From: Arthrobacter sp. M4
GTDB lineage: Bacteria; Actinomycetota; Actinomycetes; Actinomycetales; Micrococcaceae
NCBI RefSeq assembly: GCF_020251205.1
Contig: NZ_JAIWYX010000015.1
Coordinates: 1-64,000, forward strand
Direction: 5' to 3'
DNA length: 64,000 nucleotides
Shown here: piece after piece, positions 35,048-42,307 of the stretch
How positions within the stretch are numbered: the first letter of the stretch is position 1
How the letters are laid out: every line of letters starts with the position of its first letter
Program-made: the position numbers and the translations under genes
The notes under the pieces: generated by a model
What the model saw: the letters and a program-made list of their open reading frames with translations, nothing else
Databases searched by the model: none
Told to the model about the DNA's origin: nothing

Positions 35048-35083
35048 GTTGCCCCGCGTGATCCGTCACGCGGGGCAACTTTT
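35048..35083 (+). terminator. Rho-independent terminator after amt
   Basis: A perfect 14-bp stem, gttgccccgcgtga (35048-35061) with tcacgcggggcaac (35066-35079), has a 4-nt loop and TTTT. It lies between amt and the convergent luciferase-like gene and probably ends the whole plus-strand unit. Confidence 0.92.
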
Positions 35084-35090
35084 GGGCCTG

Positions 35091-36074
35091 CTATGCCGCC
35101 ACGGCTACCTTTGCAAGCAGCTCCACGGAACGCAAACGGGCCTCCGTGCCCGTGCTCTGGTGTGCCACGATCAGCTCGTCGGCGTCTGCGTGCTCCGCGA
35201 ACTCGTCCAGGTACTCCCGCACCATGTCCGGGGTACCGACGGCGGAGTACCGCATCATGTCGATGAGGTGCTGGCCTTGCGCTGAATCAAGGATCAGGTC
35301 GGCCTCGTCGTCGGTGAATTCGCGGCCGCCGCCGAGGAAGCGGCTCACGCGATCGCGCTTGACGGAGTGGAAGATTTCCTGGGCCTCGGCAGCTGTGTCG
35401 GCCGCGATGACGTTGACGCCAGCAATCACGTAGGGCGCGGACAGTTGATCGGAAGGCTGGAACTCTCGCCGGTAGATGGCCACCGCATCCTGCAATGCTG
35501 CGGGCGCGAAGTGCGAGGCGAAGCCATAGGGGAGGCCAAGCTGCGCGGCGAGCCGGGCACCAAACAAGGACGAGCCAAGAATGTACAGCGGAACGTTGGT
35601 CCCCTTGCCCGGCGTTGCTTCGACCCCTTGTATCCGGGTGGGACCGGTGACGTAGCCCTGCAGCTCCAACACATCCTGCGGGAAGGTGTCCGCCGCGGCA
35701 TGGTTCCGCCGGAGCGCACGCATGGTGTTCTGGTCACTGCCCGGTGCGCGGCCAAGCCCCAGGTCTATCCGGCCCGGGTGAAGGGTTTCCAACGTGCCGA
35801 ACTGCTCAGCGATGGTGAGCGGCGAATGGTTGGGCAGCATGATGCCGCCTGCGCCAAGCCGGATGCTGCTGGTGTGCGCGGCAATGTGGGCGATCAATAC
35901 GCTGGTGGCCGACGATGCGATGGATGACATGTTGTGGTGCTCGGCGTACCAGATGCGCTTGTAGCCAAGTCGCTCGGCGAGCTGGGCCATGGCGACGCTG
36001 CCCGCGAAGCTCTCCGCCGCCGTCTGGCCTTTGCCGATAATTGCCAGATCGAGGATGGAGAGTGGAACAGTCAC
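35091..36074 (-). CDS. LLM-class flavin-dependent oxidoreductase
   Basis: A 327-aa luciferase-like TIM barrel of the type with AERLGYKRIWYAEHHNMSSIASSATSVLIAHIAAHTSSIRLGAGGIMLPNHSPL and GRIDLGLGRAPGSD. These are FMN- or F420-using monooxygenases/reductases; this subgroup (YhbW-like) is usually FMN-linked. The substrate cannot be inferred. It stands alone, convergent with amt and tandem with the HTH gene upstream. Confidence 0.9.
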   Translation of the reverse strand: MTVPLSILDLAIIGKGQTAAESFAGSVAMAQLAERLGYKRIWYAEHHNMSSIASSATSVLIAHIAAHTSSIRLGAGGIMLPNHSPLTIAEQFGTLETLHPGRIDLGLGRAPGSDQNTMRALRRNHAAADTFPQDVLELQGYVTGPTRIQGVEATPGKGTNVPLYILGSSLFGARLAAQLGLPYGFASHFAPAALQDAVAIYRREFQPSDQLSAPYVIAGVNVIAADTAAEAQEIFHSVKRDRVSRFLGGGREFTDDEADLILDSAQGQHLIDMMRYSAVGTPDMVREYLDEFAEHADADELIVAHQSTGTEARLRSVELLAKVAVAA

Positions 36075-36158
36075 GTCGGTGCCGGCCTTTCGTTCAGAGT
36101 TTGGTTCTGGGCGCCCGCCGTGCGGGACCCAGAGGCAACAACCACGACGGCGTCCTGG

Positions 36159-36959
36159 TTATTTCTGGGGGCCCCTCACCGGGACCAGGCGGACGCAGCA
36201 GCGATCCGGTGCCGGGTCCAAGACAGCCCGCCACTCGCCGCGATTATTTTGTTTACTGGCGGCGTCACCTTCCACGGACGGATCCGACGGCGGCCGCGCG
36301 CCGCCGTCGTCCTCTTCCGTGTCCTTCGTGCCCGACGGCGGCCGCTCCACCAGCGCGCCCAGCAACCCGACGTTCAAGCCGCACACCGTATCCGTGTGCT
36401 TCCGCGCCAGGCGGTGGAAGGGGCAGTTTCGGAGCAGGATGCTGCCGTCGGTGTCATGGAAGGGTTCGTAGCCCTGCTGCGCGAGGAGTTCGAGGAGCCG
36501 CAGACCCGTACCGGCATCCTCAGCCGCTTCCCGGATTTCCCGTCCGGCCGCCGACGCCACTCGTTGAACTGACTCCGCTACGGGTCGGCCGCTTTGCGAC
36601 GAATCCTCAATCGCCGCCGCAAGGAGTTCTCCGGCCAGGTCGTAATGGCGCTGCGGGAGGCTTACGGAGATTTCACCCGCGGCACGGGAGTACATCTTGG
36701 TAGGCCGCCCCGACCCCGGCCCGGTGCGTCCATGGAGGCGGCGGTAGCTCACCGCCAAGAGCCCTTCCTTGGCCAGACGATCCAGATGAAACGCAGCGGT
36801 GCTCCGAACCATGCCTAGCGCAGCCGCAACGTCGTCGCGCCCCACTTCACGGCCCGACTCGCGGCCTGCGGCAAGGACATATTCATAGACCGCTCGTCGG
36901 GACGCATCACCCAACACGGCAACCGAGGACAACGAATCCGGGGCTGGATCTGGCTTCAT
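36159..36959 (-). CDS. ArsR/SufR-like HTH regulator with conserved cysteines and an insert
   Basis: A 266-aa regulator. The winged HTH covers ~12-95 (DVAAALGMVRSTAAFHLDRLAKEGLL). The C-terminal sensor domain has C179 (RNCPFHRLA), C193 (VCGLN), C254 and C255 (RCC), the pattern of SufR-like proteins that can bind an Fe-S cluster. A charged ~40-residue segment (about 205-245) is inserted between the second and third cysteine positions. It is divergent from the DoxX-like gene across a perfect palindrome. A redox- or iron-responsive role is inferred. Confidence 0.85.
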   Translation of the reverse strand: MKPDPAPDSLSSVAVLGDASRRAVYEYVLAAGRESGREVGRDDVAAALGMVRSTAAFHLDRLAKEGLLAVSYRRLHGRTGPGSGRPTKMYSRAAGEISVSLPQRHYDLAGELLAAAIEDSSQSGRPVAESVQRVASAAGREIREAAEDAGTGLRLLELLAQQGYEPFHDTDGSILLRNCPFHRLARKHTDTVCGLNVGLLGALVERPPSGTKDTEEDDGGARPPSDPSVEGDAASKQNNRGEWRAVLDPAPDRCCVRLVPVRGPQK

Positions 36960-37009
36960 GGAAAAACCCTACTCTAAAAGCAAGATCTATTGATACAAGA
37001 AGCAAAGAG

Positions 37010-37039
37010 TTCTAAAGTCAAGTATCACTAACTTTAGAA
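37010..37039. promoter_or_regulatory. Inverted-repeat operator between HTH and DoxX-like genes
   Basis: ttctaaagt (37010-37018) and actttagaa (37031-37039) form a perfect 9-bp inverted repeat with a 12-bp spacer, just before the DoxX-like start. A further tctaaaag lies at 36973. The local DNA is AT-rich. The adjacent HTH regulator is the likely binder. Confidence 0.65.
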
Positions 37040-37049
37040 AGGAAAGGCC

Positions 37050-37481
37050 ATGCTGACGCATTCAACCCGTCTGTCCACCAACCCACTCCGGCAAGCGCCC
37101 GCGCATCAGGCCTATTTACTGCTGCGCACTGTCTTCACTGTGGCGCCGATCCTGTTTGGCCTCGACAAATTCGCAAACGTGCTCACGGACTGGACCATCT
37201 ACCTGGCACCGTTGGCGACGCAGATCATCCCAGTCTCGCCACGGGCGTTTATGTACGCAGTGGGCGTGGTGGAGGTTGTGGCAGGCCTGCTGGTCGCGTG
37301 GAAACCCCGGATCGGATCGCTGGTGGTTGCACTCTGGCTGGCTGGCATCATCGTCAACCTGCTCCTGGTTCCCGGGTACTTCGACGTGGCGCTCCGCGAT
37401 TTCGGACTCCTGGTTGGGGCGCTGGCGTTGAACCGCTTGTCCGTCGCCGAGCACAAGAACAGCACAGTACCTGCCCACTGA
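37050..37481 (+). CDS. DoxX-like four-helix membrane protein
   Basis: A 143-aa protein with four predicted helices: LLRTVFTVAPILFGLDKFANVLT, FMYAVGVVEVVAGLLVAW, VVALWLAGIIVNLLLVP and FGLLVGALALNRL. This is the DoxX/MauE-like pattern. Some homologues act in thiol or redox homeostasis. AGAAAGGAAAGG precedes ATG 37050. It is divergent from the Cys-containing regulator and closed by a hairpin terminator. Confidence 0.83.
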   Translation: MLTHSTRLSTNPLRQAPAHQAYLLLRTVFTVAPILFGLDKFANVLTDWTIYLAPLATQIIPVSPRAFMYAVGVVEVVAGLLVAWKPRIGSLVVALWLAGIIVNLLLVPGYFDVALRDFGLLVGALALNRLSVAEHKNSTVPAH

Positions 37482-37506
37482 GCCCGGTTTTGTGACCCTT
37501 TCAGTC

Positions 37507-37556
37507 GCCCGATGAAGCGCCGTTACCCCCTGTATCCAAGCGTTTCATCGGGCTTT
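37507..37556 (+). terminator. Hairpin terminator after the DoxX-like gene
   Basis: gcccgatgaagcgc (37507-37520) pairs with gcgtttcatcgggc (37540-37553), about 13 pairs including one G-T, followed by TTTG. The hairpin contains the sequence upstream of the next gene's promoter region, so the two genes are separate units. Confidence 0.75.
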
Positions 37557-37626
37557 GACCGCCCTGCAAAACCTCCCGGATAGTTGCTCAACAAGCACGA
37601 ATCACAGACATCCCGGAGGCAACACG

Positions 37627-38613
37627 ATGGCAATTTCCAGGTCAAAAACAGGCGCTGCTGCCGCGCTTGCGGCAGTGGCAGCACTGGCGCTCAGCGCCTG
37701 CTCGGACCCGGGCGCGTCGGCGGCGACAGCACCGTCGTCGGGCGCGCCCACCGCAACTGTGGCGGGCAAGACGTTCAACCTCAGCCCGGAACAGAACCGC
37801 TTCCCCGTCACCAAGGACGACGCCGCGGCGGCATTGGTTCCCGACGCCATCAAAGCCGACGGCAAGTTGACCGTCGTCACCACGGGAGGCACTGCTCCCC
37901 TGAGCCTCTTCGCCACGGACAACAAGACCCTGATCGGCAACGAGGTTGATATCGCGTACGCCGTGGGCGAGACGCTGGGGCTGAAGGTCGAGGTGCTGCC
38001 CGTGGCGTGGGCCGACTGGCCGCTCGGCATCGAGTCCGCCAAGTATGAGGCCGTGCTGTCCAACGTAACTGTCACCGAGGCACGCAAGGAAAAGTTCGAC
38101 TTCGCCAGCTACCGGCAGGACCTGCTGGGCTTCTACGCCAAGAGCGACTCAACCATCAGTGGGATCAAGGAAGCCAAGGACGTAGCCGGCAAACGCATCA
38201 TTGTGGGTTCCGGCACCAACCAGGAGGCGATCCTGGTGCGCTGGGATGAGGAGAACAAAAAGAACGGCCTCAAGCCCGTGGAGTTCCAGTACTACGACGA
38301 CGACTCGGCCTCCACGTTGGCGCTGCAATCCGGCCGCGCGGACCTGACCTTCGGCCCGAACGCCGGCGCGGCCTATAAGGCCGCAAAGGATGGCAAGACC
38401 AAGCAGGTGGGAACACTGAACGGCGGCTGGCCGCTCACCGCGGACATTGCCTTCACCACCAAAAAGGGCAACGGCCTCGCCGCGGCTGCCCAGGCGGCAC
38501 TGAACAAGCTCATCGAAAACGGCACGTATGGCAAGATCCTGGACCGCTGGGGCCTGTCCTCCGAGGCCATTGCGAAGTCCGAACTGAACCCGGCGGGCCT
38601 ACCCAAGAAGTAG
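37627..38613 (+). CDS. Amino-acid ABC transporter substrate-binding lipoprotein (orphan)
   Basis: A 328-aa family-3 solute-binding lipoprotein. The signal peptide ends in lipobox LSAC (C25). The binding domain has GKLTVVTTGGTAPLSLFATDNKTLIGNEVDIA, EAVLSNVTVTEARKEKFDF and KRIIVGSGTNQE. ATG 37627 follows GGAGG. No permease or ATPase gene is adjacent. It is clearly paralogous to the binding protein at 56603-57613, whose operon encodes a full transporter, so it may serve that permease. Confidence 0.92.
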   Translation: MAISRSKTGAAAALAAVAALALSACSDPGASAATAPSSGAPTATVAGKTFNLSPEQNRFPVTKDDAAAALVPDAIKADGKLTVVTTGGTAPLSLFATDNKTLIGNEVDIAYAVGETLGLKVEVLPVAWADWPLGIESAKYEAVLSNVTVTEARKEKFDFASYRQDLLGFYAKSDSTISGIKEAKDVAGKRIIVGSGTNQEAILVRWDEENKKNGLKPVEFQYYDDDSASTLALQSGRADLTFGPNAGAAYKAAKDGKTKQVGTLNGGWPLTADIAFTTKKGNGLAAAAQAALNKLIENGTYGKILDRWGLSSEAIAKSELNPAGLPKK

Positions 38614-38635
38614 CGACTCGGACCCGCCGACGCCG

Positions 38636-38673
38636 AATCCCCGCCGGACACCATCCGGCGGGGATTCTTGTAT
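38636..38673 (+). terminator. Rho-independent terminator after the orphan binding-protein gene
   Basis: A 13-bp perfect stem, aatccccgccgga (38636-38648) with tccggcggggatt (38654-38666), has a 5-nt loop and a T-rich tail (cttgtattt). Confidence 0.9.
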
Positions 38674-38716
38674 TTTGAGTACGGCAGTCTCAACGACCGC
38701 ATACATAAGGAGCCCC

Positions 38717-39670
38717 ATGACTCAGCGCCTTGCCATCCTGGATGACTATCAAGAGGTTTCCCTCGACTACGCGCCGTGGGGCGAGCTCGCGGCCCACGGC
38801 ATCGAGGTCACCGTCTTCACGGAGCCGTTCGGAGGGGACCGGGACCCTGTGCATATCCTGGGTGACTTTGACGTCATCGTAGCGATGCGGGAACGCACGG
38901 CGTTCGACGCCGAACGGCTCCGGCAGCTGCCAAAGCTAAAGCTGCTGGTCACCACGGGCATGGCAAATGCCTCCATCGACGTCGAGGCGGCCAGGGAGCT
39001 TGGAATCACCGTTTGCGGGACGGGCGGGTCTTCCGCCGCAGCACCGGAGATGACGTGGGCCCTGCTCTTGGCCGCCGCCCGCCATGTGCCGTTCGAGGAT
39101 GGCCGGATGCGGGCGGGGCGCTGGCAAAGCACCGTGGGTTTTGAGCTGGCCGGCAAGACTCTCGGGATATTGGGGCTCGGGAAGATCGGCGGCCGAATAG
39201 CAGGCTACGCGCGGGCTTTTGGAATGGAAGTTCTAGCGTGGAGCACGAACCTGACGGAGGAGACGGCGATCGCCCATGGTGCCCGTCTGGTTAGTAAGAA
39301 TGAACTCTTTAAGAATTCCGACGTCGTTTCGCTGCACCTCCGATTGTCCGAGCGTTCGCGGGGCATTGTTGGGGAGCAGGAACTTCAGCTCCTCGGGCCG
39401 AACGGGCTCCTGGTGAATACGGCCCGCGGGCCTTTGGTGGATGAAGACGCCTTGGTGCGTGGCCTGAACGAGGGCTGGCTGGGCGGGGCGGCGCTGGACG
39501 TTTACGACGTCGAGCCCCTCCCCGCGGACCATCCACTCCGCACGGCGCCGCGAACCGTTCTGACACCGCATCTGGGGTACGTCACGCGCGAGAGCTACAC
39601 GCGCTTTTACGGCGAGGCGTACGAGGATGTGGTGGCCTGGGTCCGCGGGGAGCCGGTACGGGTGCTCTAG
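38717..39670 (+). CDS. D-2-hydroxyacid dehydrogenase (SerA-like)
   Basis: A 317-aa NAD-dependent dehydrogenase with split substrate domain. The cofactor motif is LGILGLGKIGGRIAGYARAFGMEV. The catalytic arginine lies in LLVNTARGPLVDEDAL, the glutamate in DVYDVEPLP, and the histidine in VLTPHLGYV. It lacks the ACT/regulatory domains of full PGDH. ATG 38717 follows AAGGAG. The physiological hydroxyacid is unknown. Its stop codon overlaps that of the convergent amidohydrolase (CTAG). Confidence 0.92.
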   Translation: MTQRLAILDDYQEVSLDYAPWGELAAHGIEVTVFTEPFGGDRDPVHILGDFDVIVAMRERTAFDAERLRQLPKLKLLVTTGMANASIDVEAARELGITVCGTGGSSAAAPEMTWALLLAAARHVPFEDGRMRAGRWQSTVGFELAGKTLGILGLGKIGGRIAGYARAFGMEVLAWSTNLTEETAIAHGARLVSKNELFKNSDVVSLHLRLSERSRGIVGEQELQLLGPNGLLVNTARGPLVDEDALVRGLNEGWLGGAALDVYDVEPLPADHPLRTAPRTVLTPHLGYVTRESYTRFYGEAYEDVVAWVRGEPVRVL

Positions 39671-41136
39671 TCGGAGTGAGCCAGCGGGAACGTTGGCGGG
39701 AAGAGCTGTTCGGGCGACCGGCTCATCAGGTCACGTTCGGCGTACGCGGCCCGCATCTTCTCGAAGAGTTCCTGGGCCTTTGATCTAAGGCCTTCCAAGT
39801 CAATGCCTGTGATGGTTCCATCCAGCTGGACCGTCTGGCCCGCTACCACTGTCATGCGCACGTCCCGTGCTGATCCATTCATGACCACGGTCCTGATCGG
39901 GTCGTCCACTACCCCCATCCGCGCGTCGGACAGGTCGATGGCGATGATGTCCGCCTGAGCGCCTGGGGCGAGGCGGCCGATGTCGGCTCGCCCCAGCGCC
40001 GCTGCTCCGCCGAGCGTCGCAGCCCGGAAATAGTCCGCGATGCTGCCGGCGTCCAGACGACCAGTCACAACCTTGGCCAGGCTGCTGCCGACGTCCATGC
40101 CTCGGATCATGTCCGGCGGGAAGCTGTCCGTTCCCATCGCAATCCGGACGCCTGCGTCGCGGTACCGGTCAAAAGACCGGAGCACCATTCCGTAATGCAG
40201 GGACGTAAGCGGGCAATGAACGACGGCGACGCCCGCTTCCGCGAGCACCGCAAGCTCCGCGTCGCCCGGGGAGGCATGCTCGCCGTCGCCGGATCCGAAG
40301 ATGGCATGCGGCACGAGGAGCTGGCAGCCGAGCAGGCCGGACTCCTCGATGAGTTGCAGCGGCGAGCTGCCGTGCTGCCTGCCCAGCAGTTCGAGCTCGA
40401 GCCTCCCCTGCATCGCGTGTAGCCGAACGGGGACATCGTGTTCCTTGGCCGCCTTGGCAATGCCCCGCATCAACTCTGGGGTGAGCGTTTCGATGCGGCA
40501 CGGAAGCAAGGCGCCCCGGATGAGTGGATGGTCGAGCGATTCAGCGTAGTCGAGGAACCGGGCGGCGTCGGCCAGGCCGGCGTCACCCTCTCCCTCGTCC
40601 CAGAGCACGTCACGGCGCCCGTCGACTCGGGCCACGTTGACCCCCGCGCGGAAACTTGGCCCAATATACGCACGGATCCCAATACGCTGTGCGGCATCCG
40701 CGATGACAACCGCGTCGTCGAACGTCTCCGCCCAGGAACTGTGGACCTCGGAGGCAATTGGCATGCACGTCGTAACTCCATGGAGGGCCAGCTGGGCGAG
40801 TGCGAATTCCCTGATGAGGCGCCGCTCGGCCAGGGTGAACACATCCTTCCGTCCCTCTGCAAAGTACCTTTCGGACCATTGCAGGCCGAGTGCGGTCTCG
40901 TGCGAAGCCCAGGAGTCGAGCAACGCATGGTCGATGTCTGCGAGGGCGTCGAGGTCGATGAATCCGGGCGCCAGGAGCGCGTTGCCGAGGTCCATCTCAT
41001 GGTCCGTGGGACCATCCCAGCCGGGCCCGACGTGGATGATCCGATCGTCCTCGTAGACGACGGACGCATCGTGATGCAGGACATGGTCGGCTCCGTCGAA
41101 GCCGACCACATACCTGGCGTGGAGAGCAGTTCGCAC
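39667..41136 (-). CDS. Amidohydrolase-family protein lacking the N-terminal HxH motif
   Basis: A 489-aa member of the ATZ/TRZ-like amidohydrolase group with a beta-sandwich flanking a TIM barrel. The usual N-x-H-x-H metal motif after strand 1 is replaced by DLDALAD (61-67). Later positions persist: RLHAMQGRLE, LLVPHAIFG and MGTDSFPPDM. Metal coordination must differ, or the enzyme is inactive or uses another chemistry. GTG 41136 lies 5 bases after the upstream gene's stop. It is last in the minus-strand operon containing the Opp-type transporter; substrate unknown. Confidence 0.82.
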   Translation of the reverse strand: MRTALHARYVVGFDGADHVLHHDASVVYEDDRIIHVGPGWDGPTDHEMDLGNALLAPGFIDLDALADIDHALLDSWASHETALGLQWSERYFAEGRKDVFTLAERRLIREFALAQLALHGVTTCMPIASEVHSSWAETFDDAVVIADAAQRIGIRAYIGPSFRAGVNVARVDGRRDVLWDEGEGDAGLADAARFLDYAESLDHPLIRGALLPCRIETLTPELMRGIAKAAKEHDVPVRLHAMQGRLELELLGRQHGSSPLQLIEESGLLGCQLLVPHAIFGSGDGEHASPGDAELAVLAEAGVAVVHCPLTSLHYGMVLRSFDRYRDAGVRIAMGTDSFPPDMIRGMDVGSSLAKVVTGRLDAGSIADYFRAATLGGAAALGRADIGRLAPGAQADIIAIDLSDARMGVVDDPIRTVVMNGSARDVRMTVVAGQTVQLDGTITGIDLEGLRSKAQELFEKMRAAYAERDLMSRSPEQLFPPTFPLAHSD

Positions 41137-41141
41137 CGCCG

Positions 41142-42209
41142 TCAGCCCTGGGTGACCGTTGCTTGGTGCAATGTGCGCTGTTCGATGCCCGCGAGCGTGG
41201 CCCTTAGGTGCTCCGCGCTGCGCCGGATGAACGCTTCGCCGTCGTAAGCCTGCGCCCGGAACTCCTCGATGGTGGGCACCTCAGACCGCCGCGCCCGCTC
41301 GTCGTAGTCGCGTGCGAGCCTGTATAGCTCAGCGACTTCCGCGGGGTCGAGGTCGGGGTGGACGGCACGCCAGGCTTCGTCTGACAGGCCAATGGGCATC
41401 TGCATCGTCGGAGCGGCGGGCTCGATCGAAGCCCACAGATCGGGGTTGTGCTCCCATAACGCGCCGAGCACTCCGTCCCAGTCGATCACACCGAGGCCAC
41501 ACGGCGAGAAGCTGCGGGCCAATCCGAAGTCGGTGATCGCCAGCACCGAGTCGCGCAGGTGCGTGGCGCGGACGTACGGTGCCACCCGGCGAGCGGCGGC
41601 CACTGGGTCTTCACCGCGGGCCAGGACGTTGGCCGTGTCGAGGGTGATACCCAAGACGTCGGGTCCCACCGATTCGACGAGCCGCACTACCTCATTTGTG
41701 GTGATTTCCTCATGCGTCTCGATGTTCAGGTGAATATCGAGGTCTCGGGCGGCGGGCGCGAGCTGGTGGAGGAACTTCTCGATCGCCGCCAGCTGGTCCG
41801 GCCATGGTGCGTCGGTGCGGAACCTGTCGTTTGCGTAGTAGCCGGGCAGCTCGGGCTTGTAGTTTCCGCAGGCGACCCATAGCTCGCCGCAGTCGGCTCC
41901 CTCGCGGCAGGCTTCCATCAGTCGGATGATGCCCCGCGTGTAGTCGCCTTGGCCCAGGACGCGTACCTCCGGCGCTTCGGCCGAAGCATACGGGTTGACC
42001 TTGGCGAGTCCCATCTGGAGGTAAAGGCCCAGGGCGTCCGCATGCTCGCGCACCTCGCGAAGCACTCCGAGGTCCAGGGATGGGGTGATGTCCAGGACGG
42101 TGCGGAAGTAGACGCCTTCCATGCCGAGGGACTTGGCGTGCTCGAGGATTGCGATGGGGCTGTGTTCTGCCGCGCCGGGGATCTTGCGCCCGTCGACTCC
42201 GATCTTCAT
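41142..42209 (-). CDS. TIM-barrel sugar isomerase/epimerase-like protein (copy 1)
   Basis: A 355-aa AP-endonuclease-2/xylose-isomerase-like TIM barrel: LNIETHEEITTNEVVRLVESVGPDVLGITLDTANVLARGEDPVAAARRVAPYVRATHLRD contains the metal-binding Glu, Asp and His. It is clearly paralogous to the gene at 47788-48849 (same SLDLGV/VGPDV and THLRD/THLED blocks). AAGGAGAAGAG precedes the ATG. It lies between the oligopeptide-type binding protein and the HxH-less amidohydrolase in one operon. The substrate is unknown. Confidence 0.87.
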   Translation of the reverse strand: MKIGVDGRKIPGAAEHSPIAILEHAKSLGMEGVYFRTVLDITPSLDLGVLREVREHADALGLYLQMGLAKVNPYASAEAPEVRVLGQGDYTRGIIRLMEACREGADCGELWVACGNYKPELPGYYANDRFRTDAPWPDQLAAIEKFLHQLAPAARDLDIHLNIETHEEITTNEVVRLVESVGPDVLGITLDTANVLARGEDPVAAARRVAPYVRATHLRDSVLAITDFGLARSFSPCGLGVIDWDGVLGALWEHNPDLWASIEPAAPTMQMPIGLSDEAWRAVHPDLDPAEVAELYRLARDYDERARRSEVPTIEEFRAQAYDGEAFIRRSAEHLRATLAGIEQRTLHQATVTQG

Positions 42210-42255
42210 CTCTTCTCCTTTGAAAAGGCTGGTGGGGGATGCTTTGGTGCCGCGC

Positions 42256-42289
42256 CGCCGTCGTCGTCGGTTAAGGGGCGACGACGGCG
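42256..42289 (-). terminator. Internal hairpin between the binding-protein and isomerase genes
   Basis: An 11-bp stem, cgccgtcgtcg (42256-42266) with cgacgacggcg (42279-42289), with a 12-nt loop and no U tract. Within an operon such a structure commonly stabilises the upstream binding-protein message or reduces read-through. Confidence 0.5.
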
Positions 42290-42307
42290 GGCGGCGACTT
42301 TAGGGCC

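Noticed and set aside
35091..36074. Luciferase-like gene as part of the methylated-amine island
   Set aside because: It is convergent with amt and separated by a strong terminator. There is no evidence for a shared function.
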